NCBI RefSeq assembly: GCF_004016445.2 | Contig: NZ_SADT02000001.1 | Span: forward strand, 1,345,630 to 1,409,629 | Direction: 5' to 3' | Length of the DNA: 64,000 bases | Source: Mesorhizobium sp. M2E.F.Ca.ET.219.01.1.1 | Lineage (GTDB): Bacteria; Pseudomonadota; Alphaproteobacteria; Rhizobiales; Rhizobiaceae | Shown: piece by piece, positions 29,359 to 38,300 of the stretch | Layout of the letters: each line of letters starts with the position of its first letter | Numbering within the stretch: the stretch's first letter is position 1 | Position numbers and translations under genes: made by a program | Notes under the pieces: generated by a model | What the model was told of the DNA's origin: nothing | Seen by the model: the letters and a program-made list of their open reading frames with translations, nothing else | Database searches by the model: none

Positions 29359-29759
29359 GGCGCGTCTCCGCTGATGGCGATGGCGCAGGTGACCGGACCA
29401 AGCACCGTGCGAGGTCCGAGCAGTCTTGCACCAGCTCCGGCAACGGCGAGGGCGGACGCCTCCGAAACCGACGGCGTGCCGGCGCGGCTCTGCGAGAGAT
29501 CGCAACGGCTGCGAGCGCCCGGCGAGGCCAGCTGCAGGACCCTGTCATCGGCGATGACCACCGGCAGGTTGAGCGCGCGGCCGGCGGCGGAGATCGCCGC
29601 CTCATCCTTCTTGAGCGGGGCGGTCGCCAGCGCCGAAAGCGCCGTCATCGCCAGGCCATGCGCCTCAAGCGCGGTCTCGATCGCCGCCAAAACTTCTTCG
29701 ACGCTCACGCCTTTGCGGCTGCCGATGCCCGCGACCATCATGGTTTTGTCCAGCTCCAC
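29355..29759 (-). CDS. cobE: Cobalamin biosynthesis protein CobE (CbiG C-terminal-like)
   Basis: 134 residues. [20 protein letters not shown] and [20 protein letters not shown] match the small CobE/CbiG C-terminal domain family. The precise reaction is not established; it is always found among aerobic cob genes. Its start lies 22 bases inside the 3' end of cobL and its stop overlaps the start of cobM by four bases, so the three genes are tightly coupled. Confidence 0.88.
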   Translation of the reverse strand: MELDKTMMVAGIGSRKGVSVEEVLAAIETALEAHGLAMTALSALATAPLKKDEAAISAAGRALNLPVVIADDRVLQLASPGARSRCDLSQSRAGTPSVSEASALAVAGAGARLLGPRTVLGPVTCAIAISGDAP

Positions 29760-30979
29760 TGGGTGACCGGCATGGCCGGGCGCCAGCCCTGCATGGAGCC
29801 GACTGGTGCGGCGCGCGACAGGGCGATGCGGGTGAGGTCGCCGCCGCGCCTGTTGTGCTGGTCGAGCAGCAGCGCCTCCATCTCCAGCGTCACCGCATTG
29901 GCGACCAGCCGACCGCCGGGACGGAGCACCTTGATCGCCTTCTCCAGCACGCCGGCATCGCTGCCGCCGCCACCGATGAAGATGGCATCCGGCGTCTGCA
30001 GTTTGGCGAAGGCTTTGGGCGCGGCGCCTTCAACCACGACAAGGTCGGGCACGCCGCAATGCGCGGCATTGCGCGCGATGCGGGCGGCGCGTTCGTCGTT
30101 GGCTTCGATGGCAATGGCACGCAGCGAAGGATGCGCCAGCATCCATTCGATGCCGATCGAGCCGGAGCCGGCGCCGATGTCCCACAACAACTCACCGCGC
30201 CGCGGCGCCAGCGCCGAAAGCGTGATGGCGCGGATCTCGCGCTTGGTGATCTGGCCGTCATGCTCGAACAAGTGGTCGGCGAGGCCGACGGTCAATGGCA
30301 GGATGCGCGCATCCGGCGTTGATTCAATTTCAAGCGCCAGCACGTTGAGCGGGTTGATGTTTTTGAGATCGAAGGCGTCGGCGCGGGAGGTTCGATGCGC
30401 TTCATCGGCACCGCCGAGCGCTTCGAGGACCGTCAACCGCGACGGGCCGAAGCCGAGTTCGTCGAGCAGTGCGGCCATGGCAGCCGGGGCATCGCCGTCG
30501 GAGGTCAGTGCGAGGATGCGCCCGCCGGGGTGGAGCAGGGGGCGGATCAGGTCGATCGAATGGCCATGCAGCGAGATGGTCTCGATGTCCTGCAAGGCCC
30601 AGCCGAGACGGGAGGCGGCCAGCGAGAGCGACGACGGCGCCGGCAGGACGAGCATCTCATCCGGCTTCACCTTGCGCGCCAGCGTGACGCCGACACCGTG
30701 AAGGAAAGGGTCGCCGGACGCGAGCACGCAGATTTTTTTGCCCTTGAGCGCCAGCACGTCGCGCATTTCGGCATCGAAGGGCGTCGGCCATGAGCGGGTT
30801 TCGCCGTTGGCCAGGGACGAGACGAGGGCGAGATGCCGCTTGCCGCCGAATACCACCTCAGCCTGCGCGATGCGCTGCTTGGCCTCGTCGCCGAGACCCG
30901 CTACACCGTCCTCGCCGATGCCGACGATGGTGAGCCATTTTGAGGCGGGCTTGGCGGCGCGCGGACCCTTAGCAGGCAT
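29738..30979 (-). CDS. cobL: Precorrin-6Y C(5,15)-methyltransferase (decarboxylating)
   Basis: 413 residues from ATG 30979. Two fused domains: an N-terminal CbiE-type methyltransferase (WLTIVGIGEDGVAGLGDEAK, CVLASGDPFLHGVGVTLA) and a C-terminal CbiT-type Rossmann methyltransferase (GELLWDIGAGSGSIGIEWML near residue 260). It methylates C5 and C15 and decarboxylates the C12 acetate. Its ATG overlaps the region of the divergent cobK start (shared CATGATG), leaving no intergenic space for a promoter. Confidence 0.95.
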   Translation of the reverse strand: MPAKGPRAAKPASKWLTIVGIGEDGVAGLGDEAKQRIAQAEVVFGGKRHLALVSSLANGETRSWPTPFDAEMRDVLALKGKKICVLASGDPFLHGVGVTLARKVKPDEMLVLPAPSSLSLAASRLGWALQDIETISLHGHSIDLIRPLLHPGGRILALTSDGDAPAAMAALLDELGFGPSRLTVLEALGGADEAHRTSRADAFDLKNINPLNVLALEIESTPDARILPLTVGLADHLFEHDGQITKREIRAITLSALAPRRGELLWDIGAGSGSIGIEWMLAHPSLRAIAIEANDERAARIARNAAHCGVPDLVVVEGAAPKAFAKLQTPDAIFIGGGGSDAGVLEKAIKVLRPGGRLVANAVTLEMEALLLDQHNRRGGDLTRIALSRAAPVGSMQGWRPAMPVTQWSWTKP

Positions 30980-30980
30980 G

Positions 30981-31748
30981 ATGACCCACCGCATTCTGAT
31001 CCTCGGCGGAACCACGGAAGCCCGGCAACTGGCCGGAAAGCTGGCTCGTCGCAAGGATTTTTCCGTCACGCTGTCGCTCGCCGGCCGCACCGAAAGTCCG
31101 GTCGCGCAAGGTGTGCCGGTGCGCGTCGGCGGTTTTGGCGGCGCGGAGGGGCTCGCCGCCTATCTTCGCCAGGAAAAGATCGATCTGCTGATCGACGCCA
31201 CGCATCCATACGCCGCCCGGATCTCGGCTAACGCCGCTGAAGCCGCAACGAAATCCGGCGTGCCGATCCTGGCGCTGCGCCGCCCCGGCTGGGAGCCGGT
31301 CGTCGGCGATCGGTGGACGCTGGTCGACAATGTCGCTGAGGCGACAGGGGCGCTTGGCGCGGCACCGCGCCGCGTTTTCCTGGCGATTGGCCGGCAGGAG
31401 GCCGGCGCCTTCGAGGCCGCACCACAGCACAACTATCTGATCCGCAGCGTCGATCCGGTCGAACCGAAGTTGTCGGTGCCCGATGCGCTCTACCTGCTGG
31501 CGCGCGGGCCGTTTCCCGAGTCGGACGAGCGGGCGCTTCTCGAAAGATACGGCATTGATGCCGTCGTTTCCAAGAACAGCGGCGGCGACGCGACCTATGG
31601 CAAGATCGCTGCCGCGCGGGCGCTGGGTATCGAAGTGATCATGGTCCGCCGGCCGCCTTTGCCTGACGTGCCCTCGGCCGAGTCCGTCGATGCGCTGGCG
31701 GCAAAGGTCGATCATCTTTTCGATCCCGTTGCCGAACGCGGCGTGTAG
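30981..31748 (+). CDS. cobK: Precorrin-6A reductase
   Basis: 255 residues from ATG 30981, preferred over ATG 30978 because AGCAGG lies four bases upstream. ILILGGTTEARQLAGKL, LLIDATHPYAARISANAAEA and VVSKNSGGDATYGKIAAARA are CobK/CbiJ signatures. It reduces precorrin-6A with NADPH. It is the only plus-strand gene of the cob block: its start meets cobL head-to-head and its 3' end overlaps the 3' end of cobJ by 37 bases. Its promoter must lie inside cobL. Confidence 0.93.
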   Translation: MTHRILILGGTTEARQLAGKLARRKDFSVTLSLAGRTESPVAQGVPVRVGGFGGAEGLAAYLRQEKIDLLIDATHPYAARISANAAEAATKSGVPILALRRPGWEPVVGDRWTLVDNVAEATGALGAAPRRVFLAIGRQEAGAFEAAPQHNYLIRSVDPVEPKLSVPDALYLLARGPFPESDERALLERYGIDAVVSKNSGGDATYGKIAAARALGIEVIMVRRPPLPDVPSAESVDALAAKVDHLFDPVAERGV

Positions 31749-32476
31749 ACCAGCGCCGGCTTCTCGCCGCGCCTGATGATGCGTGTCTCGGGCGAGCCGA
31801 TGATGATGCAGGTCGACATGTCGGCCTTTTCAGCGTCGGCGTCCGCCAGCAGGAAAACCTCGATGCGCTCGTCCGGCCGGCCGGCGGCGCGGCCGAAGAT
31901 CACCGGCGTGGTGCCGGGCAGGATCGCCTTCAGGCATTCGAAGGCGCGGCCAAGCTGCCAGGGGCGGGCCTTGCTGATCGGGTTGTAGAGCGCGATGACG
32001 AAGCCGGCGCCCGCTGCCGCCAGCAGGCGCAACTCGATCAGCTCCCACGGCTTCAGATTGTCGGAGAGCGAAATGGCGCAGAAATCATGGCCGAGCGGCG
32101 CGCCGATGCGGGCGGCGACCGCCAGCATGGCGGTGACGCCGGGGACGACCGAGAGATCGATGGCGCGCCATTCCTCAGGGCCAGCCTCGATCGCCTCGCA
32201 AACGGCCGCTGCCATGGCGAAGACGCCGGGATCGCCGCCGGAAACGACGGCGACGCTGTGGCCCTCGGCAGCCTTGGCCAGCGCCTCGTTGGAGCGGGAA
32301 AGCTCTTCGCGGTTGTCCGAGGCGATGCGGGTCTGGTCCGGGCGCAGTTCCAGCCGATCGAGATAGGGCTTGTAGCCATAGAAGAAGGTCGCCTCGGCGA
32401 CGGCATTGGCAGCCTGCGGCGTGACCTGGTCGGCATTACCGGGTCCGAGACCGATGACGGTAAGGCGTCCGCTCAT
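31712..32476 (-). CDS. cobJ: Precorrin-3B C(17)-methyltransferase
   Basis: 254 residues. LTVIGLGPGNADQVTPQAAN, the FYGYKPYLDRL segment, AVVSGGDPGVFAMAAAVCEA and DFCAISLSDNLKPWELIE are characteristic of CobJ/CbiH. It methylates C17 with ring contraction in the aerobic pathway. It overlaps cobI by four bases at its start; its tail overlaps the convergent cobK end. Confidence 0.95.
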   Translation of the reverse strand: MSGRLTVIGLGPGNADQVTPQAANAVAEATFFYGYKPYLDRLELRPDQTRIASDNREELSRSNEALAKAAEGHSVAVVSGGDPGVFAMAAAVCEAIEAGPEEWRAIDLSVVPGVTAMLAVAARIGAPLGHDFCAISLSDNLKPWELIELRLLAAAGAGFVIALYNPISKARPWQLGRAFECLKAILPGTTPVIFGRAAGRPDERIEVFLLADADAEKADMSTCIIIGSPETRIIRRGEKPALVYTPRSATGSKR

Positions 32477-33222
32477 GCTTTGGCTCCGGGCCGGCCCGAC
32501 CAGCCGGCGACCAGCACGATGGCGAAGTAGGGGGCCTTGTCGTCCGGCTTTTCGGCCAGCCGCATCGAGACGCTGCCCGGCATGGTGCCGCGTTCGACAT
32601 AGACGGCTTTCGTCAGCTTGCCGGCGGCTTCCAGCGCGCGGCGGATCTTCGGCAGGTTGCGGCCGACCTTCATGATGACGGCGGCATCGGTGTCGGCCAG
32701 CCGACGCGTCAGCTCGAACTCGCTCATCGTGCCCGGCAGCACGGTCAGCACGTCATCGCCCTGGACGATCGGCAGGCCGGTCGTCGACCAGCAGCCGGAC
32801 ATAGCGGTGATGCCGGGGATGACTTCGGTCGGGAAGCGATGCGCCAGGCGCACATGCAGATGCATGTAGGAGCCGTAGAAGAGCGGATCGCCTTCCGAAA
32901 GCACCGCCACCATCCTGCCGGCGCCGAGATGCTCGGCGACCTGTTCGGCCGATTGCTCATAGAAATCGCTGATCTGCGCGCGGTAGTCGTCGTGATCCTT
33001 GTCGATCTCGGTCGTCACCGGATAGAGCAGCGGCAGCTCGATCATATCCGGACGGAAGCGCGCCTCGACGATGGCGCGGGCATTGCTGTTGTTGCCGCGC
33101 TTGGCGAAATAGGCGACGACGTCGGCCTCAGCCAATGCCCGCGCCGCCTTCAGCGTCAGAAGCTCCGGATCGCCGGGGCCGGTGCCGACGCCGACGAGGC
33201 GTCCTTTCATGATCGCGTTCAC
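32473..33222 (-). CDS. cobI: Precorrin-2 C(20)-methyltransferase
   Basis: 249 residues. GRLVGVGTGPGDPELLTLKA, VAYFAKRGNNSNARAIVEAR, AVLSEGDPLFYGSYMHLHVR and the TEVIPGITAMSGC segment identify CobI/CbiL. It converts precorrin-2 to precorrin-3A with SAM. It is joined to cobH by a four-base overlap and to cobJ by another, so the H-I-J genes are translated as a block. Confidence 0.95.
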   Translation of the reverse strand: MNAIMKGRLVGVGTGPGDPELLTLKAARALAEADVVAYFAKRGNNSNARAIVEARFRPDMIELPLLYPVTTEIDKDHDDYRAQISDFYEQSAEQVAEHLGAGRMVAVLSEGDPLFYGSYMHLHVRLAHRFPTEVIPGITAMSGCWSTTGLPIVQGDDVLTVLPGTMSEFELTRRLADTDAAVIMKVGRNLPKIRRALEAAGKLTKAVYVERGTMPGSVSMRLAEKPDDKAPYFAIVLVAGWSGRPGAKA

Positions 33223-33851
33223 AGGCCGGGCCTCGCCAAGGAATTGAGCGCCGCCGCCGTCATGGCGCTGCCGCCCAGCCTGCCGCGCACGATGGCGTAG
33301 GGCACGCCATAGGAGTTGTCGGCCAGCGCGTCCTTGGATTCGGCGGCGCCGACGAAGCCGACCGGCATGCCGATGATCGCGGCCGGCTTCGGCGCGCCGT
33401 CGCGCAGTTTTTCGAGCAAGTAGAAAAGCGCGGTCGGCGCATTGCCGATGGCGACCACCGATCCAGCCATGCGCTCGCCCCAGAGGTCGATCGCCGCGGC
33501 CGAGCGGGTGTTGCCGATTGCCTTGGCGATGTCATGCGTGCGCGGATCGCGCAGCGTGCAGATCACCTCGTTGCCGGCCGGAAGGCGCGCCCGGGTGACG
33601 CCATGGGCGACCATCTCGGCATCGCAGAAGATCGGCGCGCCGGCGGCAAGCGCCGTCCGGGCCGCATCAACGAAACCGTTGGAGAAGACAAAATGGCTGG
33701 CGGCTTCGACCTGGCCGCAGGCATGGATCATGCGGATCGCGACATCGGCCTCGGCCTCGGAGAAGCGCGACAGGTCCGCCTCGGCTCGAATGATGGCGAA
33801 AGAGCGCTCGTAGATCGCCATCCCGTCATGGATATAGTCGTAGGCGGCCAT
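33219..33851 (-). CDS. cobH: Precorrin-8X methylmutase
   Basis: 210 residues. The AIRMIHACGQVEAASHFVFS segment carries the catalytic histidine of CobH/CbiC; IFCDAEMVAHGVTRARL and IIGMPVGFVGAAESKDAL are also diagnostic. It moves the C11 methyl group to C12 to give hydrogenobyrinic acid. The start ATG is immediately next to the cobG stop (33852). Confidence 0.95.
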   Translation of the reverse strand: MAAYDYIHDGMAIYERSFAIIRAEADLSRFSEAEADVAIRMIHACGQVEAASHFVFSNGFVDAARTALAAGAPIFCDAEMVAHGVTRARLPAGNEVICTLRDPRTHDIAKAIGNTRSAAAIDLWGERMAGSVVAIGNAPTALFYLLEKLRDGAPKPAAIIGMPVGFVGAAESKDALADNSYGVPYAIVRGRLGGSAMTAAALNSLARPGL

Positions 33852-35345
33852 TCACTGGTTCCGTCGATAGAGTTCGGCGATGCCGGTAGCGCCAATCCTT
33901 GTGAGGCAAGCGGCGGCGGTTTCGCCTTGATGTCGTTCACGGCGGATCGCGGCCGCAATGGCGGCGACCCCGCGCGCGGCGTCATAGCCCGGCCTGTATC
34001 CGGCAGGAAGGGCCTTTGCCGTCCCGTCCACGACAAGTCCGGCTCCGTTTTCGTCGCCGACCAATGTCAGTGCGGCTGCGCCCGGATGCGCGCAGCCCTT
34101 GGCGCAGCCGGAAATGTGGAGCGTCAGCGAGGTGTCGAGGAGTTCGGGGCTTTGAGCAGCGATTGTCTCGGCAATGGCGCGCGTGGCGATGCGGCCGGAG
34201 GCGCAGGCCGGCGTGCCGGGACAGGCGGCAATGCGGGTGCGGGGGTCGGCGGGGGAGGTGACGAAGCCGAGGGTGGTGGCCGAGGCCTGTAGTGAGACGC
34301 AGGCGGATGGCGAGAGGCCGAGGACAAGCAGGGCGCGGCCTGGGGCGAGGCGGATTTCGGCGGCGCCGAGGATTGAGGCTTGGCTTGCGAGGTCGATGAG
34401 ATTTTGGGCCGGCATGCTGCCGTAGGGGAGGACGATGCCGAGGGCGTGGCCGGTGTTGAGTTTGAAGGTGCCAATGGGGGAGCGATGGCGCTCCACGGCG
34501 CCCCCCTCTGTCCTGCCGGACATTTCCCCCACAAGGGGGGAGATTAGGCTGTCGCCGCCGGTTTCGCGAATCGCCGACCTGGAAAGATGAGAGTTCGCTG
34601 CAGTAAGTGAGCCGGCGGCGAAGCTGCCAATCTCCCCCCTTGTGGGGGAGATGTCCGGCAGGACAGAGGGGGGCGCGAAGGAATGCCAGCCTACGAGAGA
34701 GGCCAACTGCCGCTCCGACAGATCCCGCGTGTGTGCCTCGCGGCCCTTCTCGGCGACCATCCTGAGCGCAGCCACAGCAATGTCGCTCGCCGCATCAGCA
34801 TCGACCGTTGCGAGCGGCTTCGCGCTTCGGCCATCGCCCGCAACCGACACGCTCCACTGGACGTCTGCGGTAGCGCGTACAGCGGTCAACCTCACATCCG
34901 CAGTGACCGCATCCATCGTAAGCTGCCCGCCGCCATCGACAATCACCGACACCTTCGGCCCCAGCCGTGCCGTTTGCCCGGCCTCTTCAATCGCCGCCCT
35001 GATCCGCTGGGCCAGCGGGCGCGGGTCGACAATCTCCTGCGGATCAATCCCCGCCAGCGGCCCGGTCTCAATCGGCACGCCGCTGCGCACCGCAATGCCC
35101 ATCGCATCGACCTCAGCCGCCAGCAGCCTAGCGCTTTCCGTGCTCAGCCCGCGGATCTGCAGGCTGCCGCGCGCGGTCACTTCCATGATGCCGTTGCCAT
35201 GGCGCAGGGCGGATTCACCGAGTCCAATCAGCGACTTGGGCGAAAGTCCTCCAGCGACCGGATTGAGTCGCACCAAAAGGCCGTCGCCGGTCTGCATCGG
35301 CGCGCTGAGAGCAGGGCAGGCGCCGCGGCGCGAGAACGCGTTCAT
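33852..35345 (-). CDS. cobG: Precorrin-3B synthase with an in-frame palindromic insertion
   Basis: 497 residues. The sulfite-reductase-like halves are visible: RRGACPALSAPMQTGDGLLV at the N-terminus, and the [4Fe-4S] ligand region with CPGTPACASGRI and ISGCAKGCAHPGAAALTLVG near the C-terminus. CobG oxidises precorrin-3A to 3B with O2, which marks the aerobic pathway. About 60 residues (from APPSVLPDISPTRGEI to ISPLVGEMSGRTEGGA) are encoded by a 179-base palindromic element at 34498-34676, lying between LASLVGW and PIGTFKLNTG, that is between the two repeats of the fold. Without it the length would be about 437. Confidence 0.93.
   Translation of the reverse strand: MNAFSRRGACPALSAPMQTGDGLLVRLNPVAGGLSPKSLIGLGESALRHGNGIMEVTARGSLQIRGLSTESARLLAAEVDAMGIAVRSGVPIETGPLAGIDPQEIVDPRPLAQRIRAAIEEAGQTARLGPKVSVIVDGGGQLTMDAVTADVRLTAVRATADVQWSVSVAGDGRSAKPLATVDADAASDIAVAALRMVAEKGREAHTRDLSERQLASLVGWHSFAPPSVLPDISPTRGEIGSFAAGSLTAANSHLSRSAIRETGGDSLISPLVGEMSGRTEGGAVERHRSPIGTFKLNTGHALGIVLPYGSMPAQNLIDLASQASILGAAEIRLAPGRALLVLGLSPSACVSLQASATTLGFVTSPADPRTRIAACPGTPACASGRIATRAIAETIAAQSPELLDTSLTLHISGCAKGCAHPGAAALTLVGDENGAGLVVDGTAKALPAGYRPGYDAARGVAAIAAAIRRERHQGETAAACLTRIGATGIAELYRRNQ
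34498..34676. repeat. Long-armed palindromic element inserted in frame in cobG
   Basis: Two inverted arms of about 50 bases begin and end with GCGCCCCCCTCTGTCCTGCC and its complement, and contain ATCTCCCCC-ACAAGGGGGGAGATT. They enclose about 77 bases of spacer that resembles the spacers of two more copies in cobN (shared TTTCGC-AATCGCCGAC-like block). The whole element is read through by cobG without a stop. Confidence 0.9.
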
Positions 35346-38300
35346 GCGGCAACTCCGCTTCCCTGAGCCTCGACGATCAGGGCCGCGAGATCGTCGTCGA
35401 TGGAATTCCTGAGCGGATGCCAGAGGCCACGCCGCCGGGCGGCGAGTAAGCGCTCGGCAATAACTTTTGCGGCAGCAGGGTTCTCGCGCAGCAGGAAGGC
35501 GCGAACGTCCGGATCGCCGATATAAGCGTCATGCACTGCCTCGATCAGCGCGCCTGAAATGGCATGGGTGGTCTCGGCGAAGCCGACGAGACGGTCGACC
35601 GTCTCGGCGAATTCGGAGGCGCCGCGCGGGCCGTGGCGCATCTGGCCGGCGATGAAGCGCGGATTGACGGCGCGGGCGCGCACCACGCGCGACACTGCTT
35701 CGCCGACCGAGCGCGGCTTCGGCTTCTTCGGGTCGGTGGTGTCGAGCACGATGACATCGGCATTCCGGCCGAGCGCGGCAAGCGCTGCCGAAAAGCCGCC
35801 GATGAAGGCGACGTCGGCCGAGCCCTCGAGGATATCGCGGCCTGGATCGTCGCCGGTGTGGACGAGGAGATCGGCCTCGGCGATCCGCCCCTCGAAGGCG
35901 CCGGGCGCGGAGATCGCTTCGCCGTCGGCGCCGCCATAGGCGTGTGAGGTGGCGTCGAGATAGGCGCGGCCAACCTCCTCGCGCGCGCCCCATTCGCCGC
36001 GCGACAGCAAATCCTCGATGCCGGCGCCGTAGGTGCCTGGCGAAGTGCCGAAAATGCGCGGGCTGACCTTGCCCTGGGCGCGGGTCGCGGCGGCAAGTGG
36101 GTTCTCGGAATCGTCCTCGTCGCGGCTGGCGACCGCGTTGGCGGCGGCATCGATCAGCGCGATCTGGGTCGGGAACATGTCGCGGAACAGGCCGGAAATG
36201 CGCCAGGTGACATCGACGCGCGGGCGGCCGAGCGTGGCCGGGGGCAGCACCTCGATGCCGGTGACGCGGCCGGTCGCGGCATCCCATTGCGGCCGGCACC
36301 CCATCAGCGCCAGGCCTTGCGCGATCTCCTCGCCGCCGGTGCGCAAGGAGGCCGAGCCCCACAGGTCGATGACCAGCGAGCGCGGCCAGTCGCCATGGCT
36401 CTGCATGTAGCCGCGCACCACTTCCTCCGCCGCCGCCTGGCCGAGATCGTAGGCGGTCGGCATCGGCATGGTGCGCGGATCGGAGGTGAAGAGGTTGCGG
36501 CCGGTTGGCAGCACGTCGGAGCGGCCGCGCGCCGGCGCGCCGGCTGGGCCCGCTTTGATATGGCGACCGTCGAGCGCGGCGAGCAGGTTCGCTTTTTCGG
36601 CCGCCGCGCTTTGCCGGCGCAGAGGATCTGTCTCGTCTTCCGGCGCGCGGCCATAGACATGCAGCCCGTCCTTGACGGCGAAATCCTTGAGGTCGCATAG
36701 CCAGGCGTCGATGCGCCGCAGCGCTTCGTCGGGTTGATCGGTCTTGGCCACGCCGGCTTCCGAGGCAAGTCCGGTCTTCCGGGCCGTCTCGACGATCAGC
36801 TTTGCAAGCCGGTCGCGGCGCCGGCGGTCGAGGCCGTCGGCCTGGGCATATTCATCGACCAGCCGTTCTAGCTTCTGTTGCGCCTCGTCGAGGCCGGCGC
36901 CGGTCAGCGGTGGCGGCAGATGGCCGAGCGTGACGGCGGAAATGCGGCGCTTGGCCTGCGCCGCCTCGCCGGGATTGGAGACGATGAAGGGATAGATGAC
37001 CGGCAGCGAGCCGGTGACGATCTCGGGGAAACAGGTTTCGGAGAGCGCCACCGTCTTGCCCGGCAGCCATTCGAGCGTGCCATGCGCGCCGACATGGACG
37101 ATGGCATGGACGCCGAGCGATTTCCACAGCCAGAGGCCGAAGGCGATCAGCTCGTGGCGCGGCGGGAGCGTCGGGTCGTGGTAGTCAGCGCGGCGGTCGG
37201 CCGAGCGGCCGCGGTCGGGGGCGAGAGCCACGGTGATGTTGCCGAAGGTCGCGGCGCGGAAGGGGGTTTCGAAGTTTCTCTGCGAAGGTCGGCGTTCTGT
37301 CGCGCCCCCCTCTGTCCTGCCGGACATCTCCCCAACTTGGGGGGAGATTGGCAGTTCCTCTGCCGGCGCTCTCCCTGCAACGTCGGAGATTGGCGAAAGC
37401 GCAGACGAGAACTCAATCTCCCCCCTTGTGGGAGAGATGTCCGGCAGGACAGAGGGGGGCGCATTGACGTGAGCTTCGTCATTTGCCTTGCCCCAAGCGG
37501 CCTCAACCGCATCGCGCGCAGCTTCGGGCAATTCGGCCGAGAAACGCAGGTAGTCGTCCAGCCTCAACCTTTGACGACCCACCTCCAGCGCGTCCAGCAA
37601 CTCGCGCGGCGATTGCGGAATCCCGTCAACCGCATAGCCCTGTTCCTTCAGGTCGTGCAGCATGGCGAGTACGCTGGACGGAACGTCCAGCCCGACCGCA
37701 TAGCCGGTCCGTCCAGGCGCGCTCGGATAGTCCGGGATCAGGACCGCCAGCTTGCGTTCGGCCCGCTCGGTCCGCTGCAGGCGAATGAACGCCGCGATGC
37801 GCCTGGCGACCTGCGCGACGCGGTTCGCCTCCGGCCGGTTGGCGAAAGCGCGAAAAGCCAGCGCCGGGTCTGTCTCGACTTCGCCCTTGAAGGAGATCGC
37901 GCCGGCGAGGATGCGGCCGTCGAGCTCGGGCAGGACCACATGCATGGCGAGATCGGCGGGCGCCAGGCCACGCTGGTTCTTCTCCCAGACCTCGCGCCTG
38001 GTGGTGGCGACGATGACCTGGAAGACCGGCACGCCGGCGCGGTCGAACAGGGTTTCGGCGCCCGGTTCCGCGCCGGAGGCGAAGGCAGTTGCGGTGACGA
38101 TGGCTGCGGGGTGCAGCGAGGCGAGGGCGGCTTCGACGAAGGCCAGGGATGCTGGGTCTTTCAGACTGGAGACGAAGATCGGCGCCGGGGCCAGGCCATG
38201 TTGGCGGAGCGCTTCCACCAGCGTGTCGATGGGCGCCACGTCGGCGGCCAGTAGCATCGAGCGGTAGAAGAGGATGGGAACAACGGGGGTGCCGAGGCTG

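Noticed and set aside
29738..30979. A second cobalamin riboswitch before the cobL-cobT run
   Set aside because: There is no non-coding space upstream of cobL and no B12 box was found there or in other gaps of the block.
36878..38254. 458-residue plus-strand ORF
   Set aside because: Antisense to cobN; composition of a shadow frame.
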